Below are positions 45,805 to 54,409 of a stretch of 64,000 bases of DNA, one piece after another. Position 1 is the stretch's first letter. Each line of letters opens with the position of its first letter. The translations under genes were made by a program, and so were the position numbers. Origin of the DNA: CAZCDS01 sp964497585 (lineage in GTDB: Bacteria > Desulfobacterota > Desulfomonilia > Desulfomonilales > Desulfomonilaceae); the NCBI GenBank assembly GCA_964497585.1, contig CAZCDS010000002.1:124001-188000 (forward strand), given 5' to 3'. Under the pieces are notes generated by a model. That model was not told the DNA's origin. It saw nothing but the letters and a program-made list of their open reading frames with translations, and made no database searches.

Positions 45805-46098
45805 TCATTTCTTGAAGAGTTCTTCGAGTTTCCGTCTGGATTGCGCCGCGCGGTCGGCCGCGTCCGAGGAGCCGCGCCTGTCGCTCAGGTCAAAATACTC
45901 ACAAAAATTCCGGCGGTCTTTCACCGTGACCTTTTCGACCTGTGGCTCCCTGCACTCATTGGGAGCAGATTCATCGTAATTCCGGCAGTTGAGACAGCAG
46001 TACACATCTGAATCGCACTCCGGACAGGTGTCGGTCCTGAAGACCCTCTCGACAAACTCCAGGGCAGCTCCGCAGTGATGACAGAATCCGTTTCTCAT
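45805..46098 (-). CDS. Small zinc-binding protein, function unknown
   Basis: A 97-residue cytosolic protein with many metal-ligand cysteines: FCHHCGAAL, then TCPECDSDVYCCLNCRNYD, then a single Cys in NECRE and another in RNFCEYFD. A charged helical C-terminus ends KLEELFKK. The first four cysteines (CHHC and CPEC) form a rubredoxin-like knuckle pair and the others perhaps a second site. Proteins of this style are frequent in Desulfobacterota, but I know of no assigned function. It lies upstream of the ilv promoter in the same direction. Confidence 0.72.
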   Translation of the reverse strand: MRNGFCHHCGAALEFVERVFRTDTCPECDSDVYCCLNCRNYDESAPNECREPQVEKVTVKDRRNFCEYFDLSDRRGSSDAADRAAQSRRKLEELFKK

Positions 46099-46253
46099 GA
46101 GGAACCCCTTGTCTCTGCTCGGTCGATGGTATAGCTTATCACAGTTTACAGGAAAAGATCGGGAGAGTGGCGTCCCGGAATCGGGCCGATCCCGTGTCGC
46201 CTCTCTTATCGGGTAGACAAGCGGCTCTGCGCCAAATCAGGAGAAATGTCCGT

Positions 46254-46664
46254 ATGGAAGAAAGGTTTCTTGTCCGTCTCCCTTCCGGAGACGATTTGAT
46301 TGAGGCCATAGCGAACGCCTTCCGTGAGCGTTCCATCAGGAAGGCCGCGTTCAGCATTATCGGTGCCGTTTCCACGGGAGTCCTCGGCTACTTCGATCGC
46401 GACGCGCGCCAATATATGAATCGGGAATTCCCTGGCATCTGGGAGATCATCGCCTGCATAGGAAATGTCTCCGAAAAGGACGGTGAGATCTTCGTGCACG
46501 CGCACGCTATTCTGGCGGATCAAGATTTCAAATGCGTGGGCGGGCACGTCATGCCGGGTACCATTGTCTCGGTCGGCGAACTTTACGGGTCGCCTGTCTC
46601 CGGTCCCGTGCCGGTCCGAGTCTTCCATGAGGCCACAGGGCTCTTTCTCTGGCCCCGGTCCTGA
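46254..46664 (+). CDS. PPC (DUF296) domain protein
   Basis: A 136-residue single-domain protein of the plant/prokaryote conserved (PPC) family, known as a trimeric fold that in plants is joined to AT-hook DNA-binding motifs. It runs from MEERFLVRLPSGDDLIEAI through KAAFSIIGAVSTGVLGYFD to the family core VHAHAILADQDFKCVGGHVM, with conserved His residues, and ends VSVGELYGSPVSGPV. No AT-hook is present. The ATG at 46254 follows AGGAGA by nine bases. The bacterial role is unclear. Confidence 0.85.
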   Translation: MEERFLVRLPSGDDLIEAIANAFRERSIRKAAFSIIGAVSTGVLGYFDRDARQYMNREFPGIWEIIACIGNVSEKDGEIFVHAHAILADQDFKCVGGHVMPGTIVSVGELYGSPVSGPVPVRVFHEATGLFLWPRS

Positions 46665-46777
46665 CCCTTGGGCCGGCTCATCTCTCGGTACCGCGCCGCG
46701 GTCGATTCGACCGGCGAAGGCCACCCGAAATCGCCGAGGGTCTGCCTACATCCGCGAACGACCCTGAGGAGGCCGCG

Positions 46778-47710
46778 GTGAGGTTGAACGATCTCGCCCT
46801 CTTCGTGGTCGTTTTCGCGTCACTGGCCGTGGCAGTGGCGTTCCCCGACCAGTGCGCGGTGTTCAACCCCCTTATACTTTACGCGATGATGCTCCTGCTC
46901 TTCCTGAGTTTCCTCAGGATCGATTTTCGAGCATTGATAGCACCCTCTGCCGGAGCAGTGATCCGACTGTCGATGTTGGCAGGGCTCAAACTCATCGCTC
47001 TGCCTGCCGTGTTGTACGGCGCGGCTCGCGTCCTCATCCCCGATTACGCGATACCGGTGCTCCTGCTTTCGGGGATTTCAACCGGCGTGGTAGCGCCGTT
47101 CATTGCCATCCTCCTGTCCGCGGATCTGGTTTCCGTGCTCCGCATGACGATCGCGACGTCCGTCCTCGTACCGTTTTCATTGCCTGCACTCGTCAAGCTC
47201 ATGGCAGGCGCGGATATCACGATTCCGTTCTTCATGATGGTGCGTCTCCTGGCTCTGGTGATCTTCGTGCCCATGGGATCGGTGATCGTCATGCGGCGGT
47301 TGTTTCCCGGATTGACCGAGCGGATTCTTGGGTTCCAGTTCCCCATATCTCTGCTGATGTTTGCGATCGTAAACCTCGGGGTTTTTTCGAAGTATTCCGC
47401 ATTCCTGTTCCGGTACCCGAACCATCTCGTGATATCCCTGGGAATTGCCTACGGTCTTTCGGTCATTTATTACGGGACGGGTTACCTGGTTACCCCCGGT
47501 CGCGGACCTTCGGAGAGAATCGCGGCAGGGATAAGTCTCGCGATCATGAACAACGTATTGGTAATCGTCTTTTCCTCCCGGTTTTTCGGACCGCTTTCCC
47601 CCATTCTTGCGGCCATGTACATGTTCCCATTCTTCACGATGATCGTGCCGATGCGGCTTATCGTCGGAGCAGGGAAAGTGGAATCCCGCGCCCGGTCGGC
47701 CGAAACATGA
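46778..47710 (+). CDS. Bile acid:sodium symporter-like (BASS) transporter
   Basis: A 310-residue inner-membrane protein with nine or ten hydrophobic segments. The pattern NPLILYAMMLLLFLSFLRIDF, LLLSGISTGVVAPFIAILL and GISLAIMNNVLVIVFSSRFFG resembles the BASS/arsenite-carrier fold, in which two halves share a crossing motif. The similarity is moderate, and the substrate is unknown. GTG at 46778 follows GAGGAGG. Its stop overlaps the apbE start by four bases, so the two are translationally coupled; whether this is functional is not clear. Confidence 0.7.
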   Translation: MRLNDLALFVVVFASLAVAVAFPDQCAVFNPLILYAMMLLLFLSFLRIDFRALIAPSAGAVIRLSMLAGLKLIALPAVLYGAARVLIPDYAIPVLLLSGISTGVVAPFIAILLSADLVSVLRMTIATSVLVPFSLPALVKLMAGADITIPFFMMVRLLALVIFVPMGSVIVMRRLFPGLTERILGFQFPISLLMFAIVNLGVFSKYSAFLFRYPNHLVISLGIAYGLSVIYYGTGYLVTPGRGPSERIAAGISLAIMNNVLVIVFSSRFFGPLSPILAAMYMFPFFTMIVPMRLIVGAGKVESRARSAET

Positions 47711-48720
47711 ACAGGCACGTATACGCGGTCCTGACGTTGGTGTCGGTTTGCGCGCTGTGGGGTCTTGGCTCTTGCACGAAGTCGGACTCAGGGCGACTGT
47801 ACAGGGTCAACCGGCTGCTCATGGGCACCCTGGTTCAGATCACTGTCGTCGGGACGAGCGAGAAGGCCAAAGCAGCCTGCCAGGCCGTGATAGACGAGAT
47901 CGAGCGGGTGGAGAATCTCACCTCCTTTCACAAGCCGTCCGCGTTAACCAGGCTGAATGAACATGCGGGACTGGGGCCGACGAAAACGAATGCAGAACTC
48001 CTGCGCCTGTTGCAGAGGAGCCTGGCAATGGCTCGCCAGACTCACGGGGCGTTTGATCCTACCATCGGCCCCCTTTCCCGGCTGTGGAATTTCAGCGGAG
48101 GGGATCCGAGGCTCCCGTCGCGTGCAGAGATCACTCAGGCACTTGCAAAGATCGGATGGCAAAAGGTCGCAATCGACACCGAAGCAGGTACCGTGACGCT
48201 TCCCGATCGGGGAATGGCTTTGGATCTGGGGGGGATTGCCAAAGGGTACGCGTTGGATCGGGCCGCGGTGGTCCTCAAGCAGCACGGAATCAGTGCAGCG
48301 CTCGTCAATGCGGGGGGCGACATCCTGGCCCTGGGCATGAAGGGACCGAACCAGCCGTGGCGCGTCGGAGTCCAGGCGCCCCGAAAAATGAACTCGATCG
48401 TCGCGGTGGCTGAGTTGAACAACAGAGTGATCGTGACATCTGGAGACTACGAACGATTTTTCGAGAAGGATGGGACGCGCTATCACCATATCCTCAGCCC
48501 CCGTACCGGCTATCCCGCAAGAGGTGTTCAGTCGGTGACCATCGTATCAGCGGACGGCGTAACGGCTGATTCGCTTGCAACCGCGGTCTTCGTATTAGGG
48601 GTGAAAAGGGGTCTCCATGAAGTGGAATCGATGGCCGGAGTCGAGGCTTTACTTATTGATTCTGCAGGGAAATTACACCTTTCGTCAGGGGCTGGATCCA
48701 TCTTTGACCTGCAGCGGTAG
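47707..48720 (+). CDS. apbE: FAD:protein FMN transferase, lipoprotein
   Basis: Attaches FMN to threonine in periplasmic parts of redox proteins such as NqrB/C and RnfG/D. The 337 residues start with a lipoprotein signal (lipobox LGSC, modified Cys at about 23). RVNRLLMGTLVQITV, the FDPTIGPLSRLWNF region, the motif LDLGGIAKGYALDRA, VNAGGDILALG, and YHHILSPRTGYPARG with ADSLATAVFVLG follow. All are standard for ApbE. It starts inside the stop codon of the upstream transporter gene. The flavoprotein target is not in the window. Confidence 0.94.
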   Translation: MNRHVYAVLTLVSVCALWGLGSCTKSDSGRLYRVNRLLMGTLVQITVVGTSEKAKAACQAVIDEIERVENLTSFHKPSALTRLNEHAGLGPTKTNAELLRLLQRSLAMARQTHGAFDPTIGPLSRLWNFSGGDPRLPSRAEITQALAKIGWQKVAIDTEAGTVTLPDRGMALDLGGIAKGYALDRAAVVLKQHGISAALVNAGGDILALGMKGPNQPWRVGVQAPRKMNSIVAVAELNNRVIVTSGDYERFFEKDGTRYHHILSPRTGYPARGVQSVTIVSADGVTADSLATAVFVLGVKRGLHEVESMAGVEALLIDSAGKLHLSSGAGSIFDLQR

Positions 48721-48792
48721 CGCCTTTTTACCTTGATTGCGGGGGCGGAAATCGGTAAAATGGGTGGGTCTGATCTTTAAAGGTTTACTTTA

Positions 48793-49029
48793 ATGGTGAC
48801 CGTCTTAAGAAAAATCTTATTGGTATTTATTCTCTTCGCAGCGCTCGCCAGTAGCGGCTGCATATCCTGTCTCCCGCACTATGTTCCGCCGCCGGACGGA
48901 CCGGTCTCCGCATGCTATCCCGTGGGGCACGATCCGTACATCCCCATGGATCACAACCCATCATTGTTCCATCCGTGGGATTTTATCGCGTCCGTTTTTC
49001 GCCCGTTTCTCTACGGCCCACCTCGTTAA
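48793..49029 (+). CDS. Small predicted lipoprotein
   Basis: A 78-residue product with a type II signal peptide: ILLVFILFAALASSGC, where Cys23 would be lipidated. The mature part is short and rich in Pro, His and Tyr. No family is recognised. AAAGG lies nine bases upstream of the ATG. Confidence 0.6.
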   Translation: MVTVLRKILLVFILFAALASSGCISCLPHYVPPPDGPVSACYPVGHDPYIPMDHNPSLFHPWDFIASVFRPFLYGPPR

Positions 49030-49178
49030 CACCCTCAATAATACATGACGCTGAGAGCCCGCTATCCAGGAGAATCTCACGTTCATCGGCTGTTTGCGCG
49101 TGCCGAGTTCCCCTTTGGACAAGGGAAGCCGCCGAGTGAGTCCTGACGACCGGCCGAACAATCGCACCGCGAACAGAG

Positions 49179-49772
49179 CTATGGGAACGCGACGTGGTAG
49201 GCCATGAGGTCTCGCTCGTGGAGGCTCTCGTAGAGTTGCGTGTATCGTTTCTTAATCTTCCTGCGTGTGCCTAGCACAGCCCTTGCGTACCCCCGCGCGG
49301 CGCGTGGATGGTCGCTGTTGTATGCGCTCAAAGCCGGGATGAGTCTCTTATAGCGGTACAAATAGTACTTGAAGATATGAATTCCCGCGTCGGCGTTCTT
49401 TTCGGGATCGAGAAGATCCCTGTATCTGAACCCGAGTTTCCTCGCCCATGAGGGAGCGTGGATCTGGAACATCCCCCGGCAGTTCTTGTAATTGACCACG
49501 TTGTTGCGGAACCCGCTCTCAACATAGGCGATGGCCATGTAGAGCCACATTTCCCCGCATGTCACCCTTCCGAAATGCTTGTTGCCCGCGTGAGCGATGG
49601 CCCTGGAGATCAACCCTGCCTCTTTCAGGCTGATTCGTCCTTCCGTCATCTCCTTGATGATCACCGAGCATATGGCGAGACCATGCCGATGTACCTTGGC
49701 GGCGCCGGCGGCCCCGTCGGGATTAAGGCAGAACAGAAAAAGGAGAATTATGAGAATGATTCTCCCGATCAT
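49179..49772 (-). CDS. Lytic transglycosylase (SLT fold), secreted
   Basis: Peptidoglycan-cleaving enzyme of 197 residues. A signal peptide or anchor (IILIILLFLFCLNPDGAAGA) is followed by a single SLT domain: AIAYVESGFRNNVVN with the catalytic Glu in YVES, CRGMFQIHAPSWARKLG, and NADAGIHIFKYYLYRY followed by ALSAYNS. The ATG at 49772 is preferred (AGGAGG six bases upstream); GTG and TTG codons just before it are in frame. Confidence 0.88.
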   Translation of the reverse strand: MIGRIILIILLFLFCLNPDGAAGAAKVHRHGLAICSVIIKEMTEGRISLKEAGLISRAIAHAGNKHFGRVTCGEMWLYMAIAYVESGFRNNVVNYKNCRGMFQIHAPSWARKLGFRYRDLLDPEKNADAGIHIFKYYLYRYKRLIPALSAYNSDHPRAARGYARAVLGTRRKIKKRYTQLYESLHERDLMAYHVAFP

Positions 49773-49873
49773 CAACACCCTCCTGTCCGCAGAAGAGGGA
49801 CGCGCAAGAGCCGCGCAAGGCTCCCCGTGGCATCCCTCTCCCGTCCCCTGTGGACAATCAGACCATCATCGAA

Positions 49874-50224
49874 TCACTTTTTCGGTATCGTCGGTTTCTT
49901 GGGAACCGGTATCCTTGACCTGGGGCCCCGCCTTGTCCTGGTGGCCTTGGAGATATAATCAAAAGGTACTTCGATGGGTGCCAGCACGAGGCTTGAGCAG
50001 CCTTTAACCAAATCCAGGCAAGGATTGAACAGGCTGAAAGCGTTCCTGACGACACCGGTGAGATGGGTTTCCGTATTTGCGACAAACGATACGCCTCTGT
50101 CGTACGCAGACGTTCCTATGCGGTAAAGGGTACCACTCTTTTTGTAGGCAACCCCGCAGAAGCCAGGAGCGGCCATGACGGATATCAGCAGGACACAAAC
50201 GGCAGCCACGGCTATCTTATTCAT
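49874..50224 (-). CDS. Small secreted protein, function unknown
   Basis: A 116-residue protein with signal peptide (KIAVAAVCVLLISVMAAPGFC) and mature part containing GTSAYDRGVSFVANTETHLT and LVLAPIEVPFDYISKATRTR, ending in a Pro/Lys tail. No family was recognised. GGAGG precedes the ATG by eight bases. An exact TTGACA occurs at 50282-50287 on the same strand, but the -10 is unclear. Confidence 0.65.
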   Translation of the reverse strand: MNKIAVAAVCVLLISVMAAPGFCGVAYKKSGTLYRIGTSAYDRGVSFVANTETHLTGVVRNAFSLFNPCLDLVKGCSSLVLAPIEVPFDYISKATRTRRGPRSRIPVPKKPTIPKK

Positions 50225-50366
50225 CCGATGAACCTCCAATCACGGTAAAGGTCCTAAATTCTGTCACATTTCTACCGGTTTTGTCAAGGGTCCTTATCAA
50301 ATCCCTTTATTGAGAGGGCTATTCGTGCTATGATAACGACAATTCCATTGCAGTCGAGGTGGGGTT

Positions 50367-50711
50367 ATGAAGGACTTGATTCCTTTCATAGTAGGTTTGG
50401 TATTCCTCAGCGCAGGCACGGCCTGGAGCCAGCAGGGAAGTATTTACGACAACACCTATCGAGGACCGGTCAACTATTACGGACAACCCCAGTTTCAGCC
50501 GATGCCCCAAGACTACGGGCGCAGACCCCCGAACCAATCCGGGCCGATAGACGACGGTCTCATCTTTCAGGGAATGCATTCCGTTCGTCAATTGGGCGGT
50601 TACCTGTGGAGTTACATGCCTGCTCCCCTCAGAGGGGTAAAACAGCAGCCTCCCAGTTACAAGGCTCCAGGAGGATACGTACTGTTCAATTACGTACCGG
50701 GGTCCGATTAG
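50367..50711 (+). CDS. Small secreted Tyr/Pro/Gln-rich protein
   Basis: A 114-residue protein: signal peptide (LIPFIVGLVFLSAGTAWS) and a mature region rich in Tyr, Pro, Gln and Gly, with VNYYGQPQFQPMPQDYG. Composition faintly recalls the larger Gly/Gln/Tyr-rich protein at 28.8 kb, but no shared motif was found. A GAGGTGGGG ribosome site lies just upstream. Divergent from the preceding small secreted protein. Confidence 0.6.
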   Translation: MKDLIPFIVGLVFLSAGTAWSQQGSIYDNTYRGPVNYYGQPQFQPMPQDYGRRPPNQSGPIDDGLIFQGMHSVRQLGGYLWSYMPAPLRGVKQQPPSYKAPGGYVLFNYVPGSD

Positions 50712-50961
50712 TTCTTCGTTTTTGGTTGGGCGATACCTCAATCTTTTCCACGGCGTCCGGGGCCTTGTTTCGTCGAGGTGCAGGACGCCGTGCCTATGTG
50801 GCCTGCATGATATCGAGCCCCCGAATCGTTCCAGAACCGGGATGTGCTCTTGTCTGTGTTCCGGTGTCACGGGTGCTCTGGACATGCTAAGGAGACCGCA
50901 CCGCGGGTCAATCCCGAGGCCGGACCGCTTGGATGGAGAGTTGCGATGAAAGGAGCCCGCA

Positions 50962-51954
50962 TTGCTCTCAGATCACGAACTGCTGCAAGTGCAGGAGGTT
51001 AGCAATCAAATCACCCGTCAGGTGACGCTGAGGGTCAACGCGGAGCCTTTAGGCCTCCCCTTTCAACGGAATCTGGTCCATGTTGCCCGGCAAGTCGCGG
51101 GTGTCTCGATGGACAGGGTCATTCTGGAAGAATCATACGAAGCCGTCGTGCCGGGAAAACCCTCAATTACTCTTATCTCCGGGAATTACCGCAACATACA
51201 TTACCTGGCCGCGCCGGAAGGACCGGAATTCCAGCCTTTTCTCGAGGCTTTGGCATGGCTTGGGCAGGCAAAGCCGGTGTCGGAAATTGATGCGCAGACG
51301 AGCCTGAGCGATTCAGATTCACCGGTGGAAGTGCTCGTCCTGCTTGCAGCCGCGTGCCCGCATTGTCCGAAGGTGGTACGACGAGTCCTTTCATTGGCTA
51401 CTAGTCAGCCCCTACTCAAGGTCATCATCGCGGATGTGCTCCAGTATTCGGATCTGGCCGAACGTTATGCGGTACGCTCTACGCCGACCTTGGTCATCAA
51501 CGACGGAGCGACGCTCGTGGGGGACATCTCCGAAGAAGAGATTCTGCGGGCTATCATCGCGTCGGGAGACCCGGACTCGCTGACCACGGTCCTTCGATCC
51601 ATGATAGACGCAGGCAGAGCGGAAGGTGCAGCCGCCTTGATGCGACGTCGCAGGCAGCCGCACGCAATACTCCCCCTGTACCGGAGCCAGGAGTTCTCGG
51701 TTCGTATGGGCGCGCTTGTCGCGCTGGAAGCCGCTCTGGAACAGGACCCCCGGAGCCTCGATCCGATCGTAGAGGATTTGACGGCCCTGCTCTCGGAGGA
51801 CGACGTCGCGCTGCGGGGGGACACCGCGGAGCTCCTCGGTAAGATCGGAGATGTGCGGGCGGCCGAGGCACTGCGCAAAGCTACCCAAGACCCGGACCCG
51901 GACGTTCGGGAGGCCGCGACCGAGGCCCTGGAGCTGCTCGAGACCGGCACCTGA
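50962..51954 (+). CDS. Thioredoxin-fold protein fused to HEAT repeats
   Basis: A 330-residue cytosolic protein. The N-terminal half resembles protein disulfide oxidoreductase/glutaredoxin-like proteins with two thioredoxin folds. The first (about 10-105) has lost its CxxC; the second (about 120-200) has CPHC at 132-135 and the cis-proline in STPTLVI (Pro175). Residues 205-330 form HEAT-like helical repeats (DDVALRGDTAELLGKIGD, VRAAEALRKATQDPDPDVREAA). TTG at 50962 is inferred from AAAGGAG six bases upstream. The fusion suggests a redox module with a protein-binding platform; partner unknown. Confidence 0.82.
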   Translation: MLSDHELLQVQEVSNQITRQVTLRVNAEPLGLPFQRNLVHVARQVAGVSMDRVILEESYEAVVPGKPSITLISGNYRNIHYLAAPEGPEFQPFLEALAWLGQAKPVSEIDAQTSLSDSDSPVEVLVLLAAACPHCPKVVRRVLSLATSQPLLKVIIADVLQYSDLAERYAVRSTPTLVINDGATLVGDISEEEILRAIIASGDPDSLTTVLRSMIDAGRAEGAAALMRRRRQPHAILPLYRSQEFSVRMGALVALEAALEQDPRSLDPIVEDLTALLSEDDVALRGDTAELLGKIGDVRAAEALRKATQDPDPDVREAATEALELLETGT

Positions 51955-52004
51955 CCAAGGCTCCAGCCTACCACCCGGCCACCTTTTGCGGACGTCCGCG
52001 AATC

Positions 52005-53153
52005 CTACCTGGGAAAGAGGCTACTGAGCTTCATGAGCAGATTCAGGTCTCCGTCGATCGTATATTTGCCCGACATGAACGCCTGCGCGCCGTCCTGTTC
52101 TCCACGACCTATTGCCAGCCATACGTCGGCCGGCGTCTTTACGATCACGTCCGGCTTTTCGACAGCACCTTCGTGAAACGTCGCTTGGCGATTTTCTATT
52201 CTGATATGGGCGGTGAAATCCTCGCTGCCCGTCACCTCGAACTGATAAGTCACCTCGAGTCCGTCCGAAGCCTCCGTGCTGAGGCCCAACGGCATCATCT
52301 CCAGGAGTTCGCGGACTGTCCGAGCGGTGTGGGGCCCGGCAGCGGGCGGGCGGTCAGGCTTTGTCTCAGAGGTTGCCCTTCGACCCCGCATAAGATTCTT
52401 GATCCAGGCCTTTCTCGTCTCCACGTTGGTTACGGCGGGGGAGCGGACCTGCTGGATGTAGGCCTCGAAGCTGTTGTAAAGGCCTTGTTCCTCCCAGTAA
52501 TCGTGGTCCGCCCTCATGAACTCCCGGTTTTCTCTGACGAGGCCTCCCATAAGACTCCAGTAGAACAGGTCGTGTTCCGTCGCGGGGTACCTTCGCCCCT
52601 CCCTCACTGCCCGGGCCATGTCGTGAGCCAGATCCGCAGCCCGGGCCTCCACCAGTTCCTTGCCCACGAACTGGCCGGGACCTGTGGCCAATGCGGTAAG
52701 CTGCCCGATCTGGAACGCTCCGTAAACACACAATAAAAATCCCAGGTATTGAGCCACGGAGACCTCGCCGAACGCGGCCGCAACACTCACGGCAAGACCG
52801 GGCTTCCAGGTGCGGAGAGGCCTGTGGCCATAAGCGAGAGACCTGTCAAGGAAGGTCTTCATCTGGGCGGTCACGTGATGGAAATACACGGGCGATCCAA
52901 GAATCACCGCATCCGCATCCAGAATCTTCTGCATTACCTTCTTGTGGTCGTCCTTTATCCAGCAGCTCCCCTTCTCGAGGCAGACGGCACATCCCGTACA
53001 GTATTCGATCCTGTGACGGTTGAGGAAAATTTCCTCTATCTCGAATCCTTCCTCAGCGAATGTCTTTCCGAGCATGCCGATCATCTGAGAGACATTGCTC
53101 ACGCCTTCGTGTGGAGAGCCGTTAACAGCGATCACTTTGCGCTTTTCTTCCAT
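52005..53153 (-). CDS. Iron-sulfur flavoprotein/NADPH-FMN reductase fused to SCP2 domain
   Basis: A 382-residue two-domain protein. Residues 1-210 are a flavodoxin-like FMN reductase (VIAVNGSPHEGVSN binding the FMN phosphate, AVILGSPVYFHHVTAQMKTF). They carry a compact cysteine motif, Cys52, 55, 58 and 64, as in iron-sulfur flavoproteins that hold a 4Fe-4S cluster. Residues about 275-382 match a sterol-carrier-protein-2 lipid-binding fold (FTAHIRIENRQATFHEG, DVWLAIGRGEQDGAQAFMSG). This fusion suggests electron transfer to a hydrophobic substrate. It lies 72 bases after a MerR-type regulator on the same strand. Confidence 0.85.
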   Translation of the reverse strand: MEEKRKVIAVNGSPHEGVSNVSQMIGMLGKTFAEEGFEIEEIFLNRHRIEYCTGCAVCLEKGSCWIKDDHKKVMQKILDADAVILGSPVYFHHVTAQMKTFLDRSLAYGHRPLRTWKPGLAVSVAAAFGEVSVAQYLGFLLCVYGAFQIGQLTALATGPGQFVGKELVEARAADLAHDMARAVREGRRYPATEHDLFYWSLMGGLVRENREFMRADHDYWEEQGLYNSFEAYIQQVRSPAVTNVETRKAWIKNLMRGRRATSETKPDRPPAAGPHTARTVRELLEMMPLGLSTEASDGLEVTYQFEVTGSEDFTAHIRIENRQATFHEGAVEKPDVIVKTPADVWLAIGRGEQDGAQAFMSGKYTIDGDLNLLMKLSSLFPR

Positions 53154-53225
53154 GTTCTCCTCCCAGGCCCCCGACCGTCATGTACTTTCACGTCACTACG
53201 ACAGACACGACAGTCAGGAGACGGT

Positions 53226-53948
53226 TCATGATGGTAACTCCTCGTCCTTGAGGCTCCGGGCCTTCGCCACCCTGTGTTGAAAGAGCCTGTCAATCACGTA
53301 GCTGCGCGTGGCGCGGGCGGCACGGACCAGTCTAAGCGTTTCGCCCGCATCGGCCTCGTCGGGGAGGTGGCTGGTAAGCCGTCTGCGCAGGGCGATCTCC
53401 TCGTCCACGATTTGCTTGCCCAACCTGGAATAGAAGGCCATCTCCTCGACTGTGACGCCCTGGGCCAGACCGGCGGCGTAGATAACCCCCATGGCCACGT
53501 CTTCCCCGTCGAAACGCCCTGATTCCAAAGGGAGCATCAGCCCGACGCGGAGAAGCTCGCGAAGCTGCATCGGAGCCAGGCCGGTAGCCTCGAGAAACGC
53601 TGTCTTGTCCAACAACGGCCCGTCCATCTGACCGAAAATCTCCTGGACGAGTTCCAGCCGGAGAGTGATGTCCTGTCCCTGGTCTCTCCAGACCAGCAGG
53701 CTTTTGATCTTGGCCAACGGCAGGCGATGACTGCTTTGGACGGTCTTGATGAATCGCACGCGCTCTACTGAATTAGGGGGGTAGTAGGCCATGTTGGGAC
53801 TGGTCTTGAGCGGCTCCGGGAGCAACCCTTCTTTGACGTAGTGAAGAATGGTCGATTTGGGAACACCCGTGGCCTCCACCAGCTCCCTCATCCTGAGAAG
53901 GCGATTTCCCTGATCGTCTCGCGGTCGTCTGCGCCTATGCCTTTCCAT
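53226..53948 (-). CDS. MerR family transcriptional regulator
   Basis: A 240-residue DNA-binding protein. The N-terminal winged helix reads LLRMRELVEATGVPKSTILHYVKEGLLPEP followed by a NMAYYPPNSVERVRFIKTVQ segment, standard MerR. A second, weaker MerR-like helix-turn-helix appears near 115-155 (FLEATGLAPMQLRELLRVG). The C-terminus is helical and basic, with no metal-binding cysteines. GGAGG lies nine bases before the ATG. It probably controls itself and the downstream flavoprotein; the effector is unknown. Confidence 0.85.
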   Translation of the reverse strand: MERHRRRRPRDDQGNRLLRMRELVEATGVPKSTILHYVKEGLLPEPLKTSPNMAYYPPNSVERVRFIKTVQSSHRLPLAKIKSLLVWRDQGQDITLRLELVQEIFGQMDGPLLDKTAFLEATGLAPMQLRELLRVGLMLPLESGRFDGEDVAMGVIYAAGLAQGVTVEEMAFYSRLGKQIVDEEIALRRRLTSHLPDEADAGETLRLVRAARATRSYVIDRLFQHRVAKARSLKDEELPS

Positions 53949-53990
53949 ACTGGGTCGCCTCCGGGTCTTGAGAATCTGCCACTGCCCCCC

Positions 53991-54019
53991 ATGCTATACG
54001 ATAAAGTGAATTGTGTCAA
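53991..54019 (-). promoter_or_regulatory. Probable promoter of the MerR-flavoprotein unit
   Basis: TTGACA (54014-54019, exact), 17 bases, TAGCAT (53991-53996) on the minus strand; TATAGC overlaps at 15 bases. An inverted repeat AAGTG-N8-CACTT overlaps the -35 just upstream and could be the MerR site. Confidence 0.5.
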
Positions 54020-54248
54020 GTGCCACGTTACACTTTGTACGTTTTTCTCCGTCGCTCGGGTCTGGATCGAGCCGTAGGTCTCAGTCATTTAGGGGGGACA
54101 GGCTCGCCATCCGCAGGTCAAGAGTATCAAGCGTGCTTGCGCTACCGCATTCAGAAGGGATCAACTGACACGAGCCGGTTGATCTATCACGGGGCATGAT
54201 GCCTCATTTGAAACAGCACCGCTGAGTCTCGAAGACTGGCTGACTTCT

Positions 54249-54277
54249 TTGTGTCCTTGTGTTTTTCTTGGTATTAT
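54249..54277 (+). promoter_or_regulatory. Possible promoter of the acyltransferase gene
   Basis: TTGTGT (54249-54254), 17-base T-rich spacer, TATTAT (54272-54277), about 130 bases upstream of the start. Confidence 0.35.
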
Positions 54278-54409
54278 TACGTATCTTCTCGATTGCCCGG
54301 GCTGATGGTTCCATAAGCTGCCAGCGACGTTCCACCGGTGAATTCTGACGAAAATGGTTACTTTTCGTCGGGCGATTTGATATAGCAGCCGAAACCGGAG
54401 GGTGAAGAA

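Larger units (their letters stand above)
53949..54409. other. Divergent intergenic region
   Basis: It holds promoter candidates for the leftward MerR gene and the rightward acyltransferase gene, listed separately. No gene or RNA was recognised between 54020 and 54248. Confidence 0.4.

Noticed and set aside
46852..47706. Open frame continuous with apbE extending back over the transporter gene
   Set aside because: The upstream part is out-of-frame translation of the membrane transporter gene; the ApbE signal peptide begins at 47707.
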